NCBI GenBank assembly: GCA_021806345.1
Contig: JAJZXP010000412.1
Location: 1-10,216, forward strand
DNA from: Thermoplasmata archaeon
GTDB taxonomy: Archaea > Thermoplasmatota > Thermoplasmata > Thermoplasmatales > Thermoplasmataceae
Direction: 5' to 3'
DNA: 10,216 nt
The translations under genes were made by a program, and so were the position numbers. The notes under the pieces are model-generated. The model searched no databases. It had not been told where the DNA came from and saw only the letters and a program-made list of their open reading frames with translations. Shown piece by piece: positions 1 to 6,389 of the stretch (position 1 is the first letter of the stretch; every line of letters starts with the position of its first letter).

Positions 1-14
1 TTTTCCATTTTCAT
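1..14 (-). CDS. Possible first codons of a gene running off the left end
   Basis: On the minus strand, one base after the stop of the RHH gene, an ATG (14-12) opens a frame that runs off the window after four codons (Met-Lys-Met-Glu). A purine-rich GAGAGGT stretch about 8-14 bases before it could act as a ribosome binding site. Small RHH proteins are often antitoxins followed by a toxin gene, so this could be a toxin partner, but nothing in four codons says so. It could equally be a chance start. Confidence 0.25.
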
Positions 15-15
15 T

Positions 16-198
16 TTAAAGAACCTCTCTTATTTCGCTTTCTTTGCTCATTTTTTCCCTTATGGCTTCTTTCACATACTCAGTAATAGTAGTATACCCA
101 CCTTCACCGTCTCTTATTCTTTTCTCAACCTGGTTTACAAGAGACTCAGGAAGACTCAATGTTCTGTAGTTCACGCTGTTGCCTCCTTTTGAAGCCAT
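16..198 (-). CDS. Ribbon-helix-helix (CopG/Arc-type) DNA-binding protein
   Basis: A 60-residue protein with the RHH layout: a short strand (YRTLSLPE, residues about 11-18) that would lie in the DNA major groove, then helix 1 (about 19-30), a turn with GGYTT (33-37) and helix 2 (TEYVKEAIREKM, 39-50). Such proteins dimerise and act as local repressors or as antitoxins. It is clearly paralogous to the RHH gene at 298-468: both have YRTLS, PE, GYT and a matching KEA-R second helix. The ATG at 198 was chosen. A TATA-like TTTTATTA on the minus strand centred about 29 bases upstream, with no SD, fits a leaderless message. An 18-base operator-like repeat overlaps the start codon, which suggests autoregulation. 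The DNA target and any toxin partner are unknown. Confidence 0.8.
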   Translation of the reverse strand: MASKGGNSVNYRTLSLPESLVNQVEKRIRDGEGGYTTITEYVKEAIREKMSKESEIREVL

Positions 199-251
199 AT
201 GTTACTTGTAACACAACAGTCATTAATAAAAGTTATGTTACTGATAACATA
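198..251. repeat. Pair of palindromic 18-base repeats between divergent RHH genes (putative operators)
   Basis: TATGTTACTTGTAACACA (198-215) and TATGTTACTGATAACATA (234-251) match at 15 of 18 positions and start 36 bases apart. Each is itself an inverted repeat: GTTAC/GTAAC arms with 2 bases between them in the first, and TATGTTA/TAACATA arms with 4 bases between them in the second. Further TAACACAT half-sites lie at 256-263 and 281-288. The first repeat covers the minus-gene start, and the minus TATA box lies between the two. RHH dimers typically bind tandem palindromic sites, so these are likely operators for one or both flanking RHH proteins (inference). Confidence 0.6.
224..231 (-). promoter_or_regulatory. 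TATA-like box for the leftward RHH gene
   Basis: On the minus strand the sequence reads TTTTATTA, centred about 29 bases upstream of the ATG at 198, the usual archaeal TATA-to-start distance for a leaderless transcript. It lies between the two palindromic repeats, so a bound RHH protein would block it. Confidence 0.45.
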
Positions 252-267
252 TCCATAACACATATTG

Positions 268-275
268 TTTATATT
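268..275 (+). promoter_or_regulatory. TATA-like box for the rightward RHH gene
   Basis: TTTATATT is centred about 26 bases before the GTG at 298. No SD lies between, so a leaderless message starting at or near the GTG is likely. TAACACAT half-sites sit on both sides of the box (256-263 and 281-288), in line with repression by an RHH protein. Confidence 0.5.
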
Positions 276-297
276 ATACTTAACACATAATGGATTA

Positions 298-468
298 GTG
301 TCAAAATACAGAACTTTGAGCATCCCTGAAGAATTATATGATGAAGTCGAAGAATATATAAGGAAACATCCAGAGAAAGGATACACCGGAGTAACTGAGT
401 TCTTCAAGGAAGCATTACGGGATAAATTATTCGAGAATGTGGATCCTGTTAAAAGAAAGAAACCCTGA
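298..468 (+). CDS. Ribbon-helix-helix DNA-binding protein, paralogue of the leftward RHH gene
   Basis: A protein of 56 residues from the GTG start, with strand YRTLSIPEE near the N-terminus, helix 1 (LYDEVEEYIRKH), a GYTG turn and helix 2 (TEFFKEALRDKL). The frame stays open back to a TTG at 265, but the upstream codons (FILYLTHNGL) look like translated promoter, and the GTG places the YRTLS strand as in its paralogue. The C-terminal tail is basic (KRKKP). This is a typical archaeal RHH factor that would bind DNA as a dimer. It shares a control region with the divergent RHH gene, so the two could form mixed dimers or cross-regulate. No toxin gene follows: the next gene is on the opposite strand. 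Confidence 0.75.
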   Translation: MSKYRTLSIPEELYDEVEEYIRKHPEKGYTGVTEFFKEALRDKLFENVDPVKRKKP

Positions 469-504
469 CCAAAATCAATCTCGCTCATTTCTTCCATGGT
501 CATC

Positions 505-657
505 CTATACCACCTCTTTTCTCGCCATATGCTCTTCAATGAGTTTTTCTACTACGTCTGGATAAGTATCAAGATACAATTCATGCCCAATTCTACGCAG
601 TTTTTCGTGGGCGCTCTTTGACACTTTTATTGTAACAAACTCATTTGCGTATTTCAT
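505..657 (-). CDS. Small RHH-type regulator or antitoxin
   Basis: A 50-residue protein starting at the ATG at 657. A longer reading to 717 would run through the promoter. Strand EFVTIKVSK (residues about 5-13) is followed by two helices (AHEKLRRIGHEL and YPDVVEKLIEEHM), as in VapB/CopG-like RHH proteins. It is not closely similar to the two RHH genes on its left. A TATA-like box lies about 28 bases upstream, framed by an inverted repeat that is probably its own operator. It is divergent from the winged-helix gene that opens the defence-like operon, so it may co-regulate it. Its stop is followed at one base by an ATG, but that frame runs antisense through the neighbouring RHH gene and looks like chance. 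Confidence 0.65.
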   Translation of the reverse strand: MKYANEFVTIKVSKSAHEKLRRIGHELYLDTYPDVVEKLIEEHMARKEVV

Positions 658-665
658 ATTACAAT

Positions 666-700
666 GTGTAAAACGTAGAAGTATATAATACCTTTTACAC
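666..700. repeat. Inverted repeat GTGTAAAA...TTTTACAC around a TATA box
   Basis: Perfect 8-base arms (666-673 and 693-700) are separated by 19 bases that contain the minus-strand TATA-like box. A direct GTAGAAG repeat (675-681, 704-710) overlaps the outer edges. The placement is that of an operator, most simply for the RHH protein encoded just to the left. A hairpin role in RNA is less likely because the element sits at the expected transcription start region. Confidence 0.5.
681..690 (-). promoter_or_regulatory. TATA-like box of the third RHH gene
   Basis: The minus strand reads TATTATATAC, centred about 28 bases before the ATG at 657, which fits an archaeal leaderless promoter. Confidence 0.5.
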
Positions 701-723
701 AGTGTAGAAGATAACAATACATG

Positions 724-742
724 TTATAATAAGGAATATAAT
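724..742 (+). promoter_or_regulatory. Probable promoter of the winged-helix/helicase operon
   Basis: Two TATA-like stretches, TTATAAT (724-730) and AATATAAT (735-742), lie about 31 and 19 bases before the TTG at 758. The first has the better spacing for a leaderless start at the TTG. The region is very AT-rich, so the exact box is uncertain. Confidence 0.4.
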
Positions 743-757
743 GTTAAATGTTTTATA

Positions 758-1279
758 TTGCTTAGTCAAAATACCACATTACCTGAAAAGGCACAACGAA
801 TCCTGCTGAAGCTCTATAGCGAGAACAAGGAGGTAGTTAAGACCTCTCTCCTTAAGGTGGTTCCTAACTCATATTCTCTTAGTAATTATCTGAAATTGTT
901 AGAGAAAGAGGGTGACATAAAGATCAGGGAAGAAAAAGTCATTCGCAAGACTTATTACATATCATTGACAGAAAAGGGTGTCTCTGTTGCCGAACAGATA
1001 AGGAGGATCAGTGATGTCGGGAACAAGAGAGGAATGGAGCTGTCTGACGCTTTTAAGTTGATCATTTACCTTCATAATGATGGCCCAAAGGATGTTGGGA
1101 GTCTAAAAAAGGAGTTCCCGGGTCTTTTTGGATTTGTTGAGGAGATGAGATCCTCAGGAATTATTACTTCTAAAGTTGACAACTCAAGATATCCGCCAGA
1201 AAGTTTAATAGAACTCACAGAGAAAGGAAAGGAGGTAGCTGAGAAATTGAAAGAGATTGAGGAGATTCTAAGAGAGTGA
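758..1279 (+). CDS. Tandem winged-helix transcriptional regulator
   Basis: A protein of 173 residues that appears to hold two winged-helix units. The first (about 8-75) runs from helix PEKAQRILLKLY through a recognition-helix region (YSLSNYLKLLEKEG) to a wing ending YYISLTEKG. The second (about 93-167) runs from ELSDAFKLIIYLHNDG through FGFVEEMRSSG to a second wing ending IELTEKG, followed by a charged helix. The repeated LTEKG at the end of each wing supports the duplication and is common in archaeal MarR/PadR-like factors. It is first in the operon and its stop lies 4 bases before the nuclease-like gene, so it probably controls the system. The TTG at 758 is the only plausible start I see in frame. 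No ligand or metal site is evident. Confidence 0.7.
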   Translation: MLSQNTTLPEKAQRILLKLYSENKEVVKTSLLKVVPNSYSLSNYLKLLEKEGDIKIREEKVIRKTYYISLTEKGVSVAEQIRRISDVGNKRGMELSDAFKLIIYLHNDGPKDVGSLKKEFPGLFGFVEEMRSSGIITSKVDNSRYPPESLIELTEKGKEVAEKLKEIEEILRE

Positions 1280-1283
1280 AAAC

Positions 1284-1907
1284 GTGAAAAACAAAGGAAT
1301 TAGCCATAATTTGAAAGGAAGCCGTAAGACATATGTAACTTCAAGAGTGATCAGGGATAGTTTTTTTGACATAATACGGAAATCGGCAGAAATGACAGAG
1401 ATTAAAATGAATGATGTGAATCAGTACTATGACGAGAAATACCAAGTGAAACCAGGGTTGGAGAAGGAAAATGAAGCAACCTACAAAGCGGTACTATACC
1501 GTGAACTAACAGAGAGTATAGATTATAGAATGATAACGATGGAGAGTTCAGCTTTTTCCAAGAAAGAAGGTGTTAAAAGGAAAAAATATGATATTTGGAT
1601 AGCAAAAGATGATATCGACTATATACTCGAAGTAAAACGGTTTGGCGTTGATTTAGACAATGGTGATTTGTTAGATGTGAATAATGATAAGGGAATCTAC
1701 GGTGACTTATTGAAGATGGATGATCTCATAAAGAACAACCCGCAAACCTACGGCATTGCGATAGGATTCTTTGAAGGAGTCGACTCTATAACTTTAGATC
1801 ACATTGAATCGGAAATAAAAAATAAAATCAGGAAGCTATTGAACGAAGAACCCAATCTAAAACTTTTAATTTGTGCGAATGGAAAATGCAAATATGTTGG
1901 AGAATGA
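1284..1907 (+). CDS. Candidate PD-(D/E)XK-fold nuclease
   Basis: A protein of 207 residues starting at GTG. It shows the layout of the PD-(D/E)XK nuclease core: a helix with an acidic residue (ENEATYKAVLYREL, Glu64), then strand KKYDIWIA with Asp103, then strand DYILEVKRF with Glu116-x-Lys118, then a helix (DLLKMDDLIKN) and a hydrophobic strand (TYGIAIGFFEG, 155-165). These enzymes cut DNA with Mg2+. Asp103, Glu116 and Lys118 would be the catalytic set. The call rests on motif pattern only. The N-terminal 60 residues are basic and unrecognised. It lies 4 bases after the regulator and 25 bases before the helicase, so it belongs to the same operon. In that setting it would be an effector that cleaves foreign DNA. 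I do not recognise it as a standard DISARM or Dpd component. Confidence 0.55.
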   Translation: MKNKGISHNLKGSRKTYVTSRVIRDSFFDIIRKSAEMTEIKMNDVNQYYDEKYQVKPGLEKENEATYKAVLYRELTESIDYRMITMESSAFSKKEGVKRKKYDIWIAKDDIDYILEVKRFGVDLDNGDLLDVNNDKGIYGDLLKMDDLIKNNPQTYGIAIGFFEGVDSITLDHIESEIKNKIRKLLNEEPNLKLLICANGKCKYVGE

Positions 1908-1919
1908 GGAAATTTTGAA

Positions 1920-1926
1920 GGGGTGA
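1920..1926 (+). promoter_or_regulatory. Shine-Dalgarno site of the helicase gene
   Basis: GGGGTGA matches the archaeal anti-SD (3' end of 16S rRNA, CACCUCC) and ends 6 bases before the ATG at 1933. It decides between that ATG and the out-of-frame ATG at 1928. Confidence 0.65.
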
Positions 1927-1932
1927 AATGAA

Positions 1933-4900
1933 ATGGTTAGAATAGATAGTGAAAAAGATGTGTTAAGCTTACAGGCAATACAAAGCAATACTCCTGAGCT
2001 TGAAATGTTAACCAGAAGTTTAATTAAACTTAGACAAAGAATGAAACTTTCAAATGATGATAAAGCAAAGTTGTTAAATTTATCAATTAAAGTTGAAAGA
2101 AGGGACAAGGAGGAAAGAAACTCTAATGTAAATAAAAATAGTTTAAATGGTAGACTTCGAGAAATTGCGGATTTATTATCATTTAACAAGTTTTTAACTT
2201 ACCAAATAAAAACTTGGGAATTCATATTAGACCGTGTGGACGAAAGAGTGCATAAGGATATAATAGTTGCAGCACCCACAGCTTTTGGCAAAACAGAATC
2301 TGCCATACCACCGCTTGTAAAGTGTGCTTTAGACTGTGATGGGTTGATACTGATTCTATCTCCTAGGATTGCTTTAATTCACGATCAAATAAAAAGAATA
2401 GGTGATTACAATCTACCCAATAATAAGTTAAAACTTGGATTACAGATGACGGGTATCCAACCAAAATTGGAATGGACAATCTATGGTGCTACGCAACGGA
2501 ACCAAACATTAAATGGCCAGAAAATACATAGAGACATTGATTTCAAAACTCATTTTAAGTATACTTTTGAAACGGATCTAATGAAGGTTTCCTACGTAAA
2601 TCCAAATCTTGACGAGGCTGAACTTCTTCTATTTAGTTGCAGTTGTGGTGGACTGATAAAATCTAACCTTCACATCAAGCCATCCGTGTATACAGGGGGA
2701 CCCCGGGGATCTGGAACGCAGTTTCTTAGTTCCAGTCCATGGAAATGCACAAATTGTGGAAAAGAGATCGAATTATCTCTCTCTAGAGAAGACCACAGCA
2801 TCGTTAAACCAAATATACTTTTTACGACATTAAATTCTATAGAATCAATACTCGCAGATCCGGAGTCAAGGGATGACGTCCGAAATAGGTTGTTTGCGGT
2901 AATTCTTGACGAAGTACACACATATAATTCTACGCTGGGAAGTCACGCAAGCTCAGTAATTGGAAAATTGAAAGAATTAAAGAAGGATCATAGCATAATT
3001 TTTGTAGGATTAAGCGCCACAATAGATTCTCCAGAAAGTTTCGGCGAGAAGTTATTTGGAAATGCTGTCGAGGTGTTTAAACCCGATCCAGTTCAGGATA
3101 TAAATAGGGTTTCTGATGGGGAATCATACTTTTTCATGAAAGCATCCGATGTGGAAAAGAATGAGTTTGTTTCGTACAGTCTCAAGTCTGCAAGTTTTAT
3201 ACAATTTATACTATTATCTCAATCTTCGTTTGTACGGAACGGAGAGCGGGTTCTTGCATTTATGGATTCTAAAGATGCAGTATCTCTTCTCTCCGAACAA
3301 ACTAAGGACGCTTACAACCATAAACACTTACACGAATTTCGCCTTGATGGTTTGATAAATCATCGGAATAATTTTATATTTCATTCTTGCCTAGGGTTTC
3401 AACCGGGATGCGAAAGAAATTGCACTGTCTTTAAAGAAGGAGAGTGTTGGGCAAAATTAAGAGATCTTAGACAAGTCACGACTCCCCGTACTATAAACCC
3501 CCTTAAAGTTACAGCTGAAAGTTTGGACATTGATCTACTCTCAACTGCTAATCTGATTTTTTCAACTTCCGAACTAGAGTTAGGTATGGATCTTCCAGGG
3601 ATTAATCATCTTATTCAATATGGGGCTACATATTCCATTTTTAATTATATTCAACGTAGGGGCAGAGCAGGAAGAAGGCTCGGCGAACTCCCCAATTTTT
3701 ATTTCATTCTAGGGGACAAGTCAAACGATTATCTATACTATTCCCTTGGTTCTGATTTAATAAGTAGAACATATATGCTCCCATTGGAACCAAACAATAC
3801 GATGATTAATAAATTACATTGGTACCTTGATGATATTTACGGCAAAGCAGAAAGTAAATATATTTCACTAATGAGTGGCAGGCAAAATAACAACAATTAT
3901 GTATTTAAATTCAGGAGTACATGGGAAGTGCTCAAGTCGGAGGCAAAATCCCCATTTTTAAATTTTCTTGAGCAGGAATTGCAGTTAAATTTAGCCTCTT
4001 TGAGCACAATGACTGATTATTCTAGCTATAATCAATTCAAATCAAACAACAAAAAACTGGTTGATGTTGCGATTCAAGATTACAGAAATAGAATTAATAA
4101 TTTGCTTCTCGACGGTTTAACCCCTATACAGTATATTGAGCGTGAGAGGGTACTTATTTCAGCAGAAATTGACAGTTCTTCATTAACTTCCAATGAAAAG
4201 GAAACTATCCTTAAAGAATTGGAGGAAAAATTCTCAGCAGTTATATCAGATTTAGAACTTGTTGGCCAAAATAACCCCAATCAAAGAACACATCAGGTTG
4301 ATTTATTGAATTTCCTCAATAGATTAAGCATCATGTATCTAGGAACGAATATTTCTAAAATCTCGGGCCAAACGTATTCTAAGATTAACAACTTCGCTAA
4401 CAGTCAGAACTTGTCTCAGGCTCAAGACAGTGTAAGAGAGCTTTTTATGAAAATTCGCTCACTTTTTGAATTATCTGTGTGTGTTTCAAGAACCTTAAAT
4501 TCAGAAGTAATTAAATATTTTTTAAGATCGCAATACTTCTATATGCTTGCAAACCAGATAAATACTATTTCATCAGTAGCATCTGTTGATTTAATTTTTC
4601 CTCCTGAAAGCCTTTTCACATCCTCAAATGCACAATTTATACTTTATGTGAATTCTCAAAGTGATGATGATAAGAGTTGCGATATCAATGATGCGATATA
4701 CAAATATTTTCCATTCAGACTAAACGAATCAGGTGACGAATACAAGAATGTTGCCTTACCTGATGTTAGAACAGAGGGAAATCATAAAGTGTTCGATGTA
4801 CCTAGTGTAATGGATGGTATAAACTTCACCCATGAAAATGGAAGCGTACTTTTCCCAAGGTCTCTCAGAGTTGACCGAATAAGGCTTTTAGACTCAACTA

Positions 4901-5934
4901 ACAATATAGTTGAATTTTGCTTCAATTGCATAAAATTTTATTCTAATAGCACTGGATATTGTCCAATTTGTCATAAAAAACTGAAACCTGTGAGACCTTA
5001 CTCTACCCCCATTGTAGACGTTTCTATTGATTTTGGTACAGATATTATGTCACCACTTCCCAATGTTGAATTCTCCAAAAACTCTCTTGTAACTGTTTTA
5101 TTAACAGGAGTAGATCTCGATATTCAGAATTGCTATTACGATAACGATTTCGATGCATATATGCCTGGAAAAGGCTCTACAAGATTCCCCCTTTCAGCAA
5201 ATAGGCCTTATGGTTACTCTACAAATGCACATTCGATAAGACTGACCATAGATTCTGATAAAATTTTGAATTTGTTGAATCAATACCAAAGTCAGAATCC
5301 TGAAAGAGGCTGGTTTGGTTCCTCCGATGTCCTTCACACTATCGCCCACCTGTGGGTTAAAACAATCTCTGCCACAACAGGAATTTCTCCAGATGAATTT
5401 GTTTACAAGGTAGAAGCAGCCGCATCAATGATAGTTATTAGTGAAAAACAAGAGGGGGGTGCAGGGTATTTATTATCATTTGTTGATTACCTAAATTTTG
5501 CTACGAAGCGGGTGCTATCCGATATGGGACAAATAGTCAATTGCGAAGAGAATAGAAAAAATTATTCTTCCCAGTTGAGGCAAACCATCTACAAGGAGCT
5601 TGATTCGATCTATAGACCGGGAGTCTCACTCTCGTCTAGAAGTACATTAGTAGATATGATTTCAAATCAGCTTCAGGTGCCTCGAGGGGAAGTTGTAGAG
5701 AACTACCCTACATGCTTCGATGGCTGTAATTTCTGTATCTCGTTGCCGTCTTGTGAGCTTGGTGATTCAATGCAACTGGAACAAATAAGCAGAATGATAG
5801 CACAGTGGTATTACGAAGGTCTTGTCTTAAGAACGAAAGACAGGAAAAAGGTAGCAGAGCTAAGTTCAAAAGGGGGTATTCTCGTTGAGGATCAAAGTTC
5901 AAACGGAGGAGAATTTGGTGTATTTTTCATATAG
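1933..5934 (+). CDS. Large SF2 helicase with C-terminal DUF1998/MZB-like region (DrmA/DrmB- or DpdJ-like)
   Basis: A protein of 1333 residues. The SF2 core has motif I APTAFGKTE (114-122), Ia LILSPRIAL, II DEVH (326-329), III SAT (361-363), V GMD (551-553) and VI QRRGRAGRR (574-582), so it should translocate on DNA using ATP. A zinc-ribbon pair is inserted between motifs I and II (C236, C238, C272, C275). A second Cys set lies before motif V (C486, C493, C497, C505), and a third follows at C996, C999, C1010, C1013. The C-terminus resembles DUF1998/MZB proteins: LHTIAH (His1135, His1139), EGGAG (1174-1178) and C1261-x3-C1265-x2-C1268-x5-C1274. In DISARM the helicase and the DUF1998 protein are separate (DrmA, DrmB); here one chain seems to combine both. 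Dpd systems have a related large helicase, DpdJ. It overlaps the PLD gene by 17 bases, which implies translational coupling. Confidence 0.85.
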   Translation: MVRIDSEKDVLSLQAIQSNTPELEMLTRSLIKLRQRMKLSNDDKAKLLNLSIKVERRDKEERNSNVNKNSLNGRLREIADLLSFNKFLTYQIKTWEFILDRVDERVHKDIIVAAPTAFGKTESAIPPLVKCALDCDGLILILSPRIALIHDQIKRIGDYNLPNNKLKLGLQMTGIQPKLEWTIYGATQRNQTLNGQKIHRDIDFKTHFKYTFETDLMKVSYVNPNLDEAELLLFSCSCGGLIKSNLHIKPSVYTGGPRGSGTQFLSSSPWKCTNCGKEIELSLSREDHSIVKPNILFTTLNSIESILADPESRDDVRNRLFAVILDEVHTYNSTLGSHASSVIGKLKELKKDHSIIFVGLSATIDSPESFGEKLFGNAVEVFKPDPVQDINRVSDGESYFFMKASDVEKNEFVSYSLKSASFIQFILLSQSSFVRNGERVLAFMDSKDAVSLLSEQTKDAYNHKHLHEFRLDGLINHRNNFIFHSCLGFQPGCERNCTVFKEGECWAKLRDLRQVTTPRTINPLKVTAESLDIDLLSTANLIFSTSELELGMDLPGINHLIQYGATYSIFNYIQRRGRAGRRLGELPNFYFILGDKSNDYLYYSLGSDLISRTYMLPLEPNNTMINKLHWYLDDIYGKAESKYISLMSGRQNNNNYVFKFRSTWEVLKSEAKSPFLNFLEQELQLNLASLSTMTDYSSYNQFKSNNKKLVDVAIQDYRNRINNLLLDGLTPIQYIERERVLISAEIDSSSLTSNEKETILKELEEKFSAVISDLELVGQNNPNQRTHQVDLLNFLNRLSIMYLGTNISKISGQTYSKINNFANSQNLSQAQDSVRELFMKIRSLFELSVCVSRTLNSEVIKYFLRSQYFYMLANQINTISSVASVDLIFPPESLFTSSNAQFILYVNSQSDDDKSCDINDAIYKYFPFRLNESGDEYKNVALPDVRTEGNHKVFDVPSVMDGINFTHENGSVLFPRSLRVDRIRLLDSTNNIVEFCFNCIKFYSNSTGYCPICHKKLKPVRPYSTPIVDVSIDFGTDIMSPLPNVEFSKNSLVTVLLTGVDLDIQNCYYDNDFDAYMPGKGSTRFPLSANRPYGYSTNAHSIRLTIDSDKILNLLNQYQSQNPERGWFGSSDVLHTIAHLWVKTISATTGISPDEFVYKVEAAASMIVISEKQEGGAGYLLSFVDYLNFATKRVLSDMGQIVNCEENRKNYSSQLRQTIYKELDSIYRPGVSLSSRSTLVDMISNQLQVPRGEVVENYPTCFDGCNFCISLPSCELGDSMQLEQISRMIAQWYYEGLVLRTKDRKKVAELSSKGGILVEDQSSNGGEFGVFFI
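5905..5910 (+). promoter_or_regulatory. Shine-Dalgarno site of the PLD-like gene, inside the helicase gene
   Basis: GGAGGA sits in the last codons of the helicase gene, 7 bases before the GTG at 5918 and 4 before a TTG at 5915. It sets the start of the next gene and argues against a longer reading from a TTG at 5885. Confidence 0.6.
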
Positions 5935-6367
5935 AGGAGAACACCTATCATACCTTATTCCAGTAATTTATACTTTAAATTCACCAGGGACTATTGTTTA
6001 TGTCATCTCGCCCTGGATCAATTCTCGAGTTGAATTGACGTATTCTTGGAAACCTAACAACCCAAGAACCACACTCATCGATTTGTGTATTTCTGAAAAG
6101 AAAAGAGGCATAGATACAATCATAATTACTAGCGATATGTCTTCTCAGGAACCTATCTCCGTCAAATCAGTTCAGGAATTTAAAAATGCCGGTTTTCAAG
6201 TTACTGTAATTCAGAATCTGCATTCCAAAGCAGTAATTGGAGAGTATTTAAAATATCAGGGAAGTGCTAATATAACTCATTCCGGAATTTACAGAAACAG
6301 CGAATACATAAACATTTTACCTGTATTGAGAGCACAGCAGGAAGAAGTTCGAGCTCTACTTTCGTGA
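5918..6367 (+). CDS. Small phospholipase-D-fold protein with a single HKD-like motif (DpdK/DrmC-like)
   Basis: A protein of 149 residues from the GTG start. An early strand ends in VISPWI (Ser31-Pro-Trp-Ile34), a pattern seen in PLD-family nucleases. The catalytic motif is His102-Ser-Lys104, then GEYLKYQ and GSAN (115-118), matching HxKx4Dx6GSxN except that the acidic position is Glu109 and the gap to GSxN is a residue or so short. One motif per chain means the active site would form in a dimer, as in Nuc-like PLD enzymes. PLD proteins accompany the helicase in both DISARM (DrmC) and Dpd (DpdK), and this gene overlaps the helicase end, as expected for partners. It is short for the family, and there is no signal peptide or membrane segment. 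The likely role is a nuclease or nucleic-acid-binding subunit; activity is inferred. Confidence 0.75.
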   Translation: MYFSYRGEHLSYLIPVIYTLNSPGTIVYVISPWINSRVELTYSWKPNNPRTTLIDLCISEKKRGIDTIIITSDMSSQEPISVKSVQEFKNAGFQVTVIQNLHSKAVIGEYLKYQGSANITHSGIYRNSEYINILPVLRAQQEEVRALLS

Positions 6368-6375
6368 ACTATATT

Positions 6376-6381
6376 GGAGGG
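6376..6381 (+). promoter_or_regulatory. Shine-Dalgarno site of the 396-residue protein gene
   Basis: GGAGGG ends 8 bases before the ATG at 6390. An earlier ATG at 6384 is followed at once by TAA in the same frame, so 6390 is the real start. Confidence 0.6.
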
Positions 6382-6389
6382 AAATGTAA

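Noticed and set aside
171..503. Minus-strand frame starting one base after the third RHH stop, as a toxin-like partner
   Set aside because: It runs antisense through the whole RHH gene at 298-468 and the operator region, and its low-complexity Ser/Asn/Tyr composition looks like a shadow. Only its first ten codons could be a leftover of a real gene.
1866..2189. Minus-strand frame opposite the start of the helicase gene
   Set aside because: Leu/Ser/Phe-rich antisense shadow of an AT-rich Lys/Asn/Glu-rich coding region, with no promoter or SD.
3149..3355. Plus-strand frame inside the helicase gene
   Set aside because: Lies wholly within the well-supported helicase reading frame and has no SD or protein-like pattern.
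5885..5917. Longer N-terminus for the PLD-like protein from TTG at 5885
   Set aside because: The GGAGGA site at 5905-5910 is well placed for GTG 5918 (or TTG 5915), whereas nothing supports a start at 5885.
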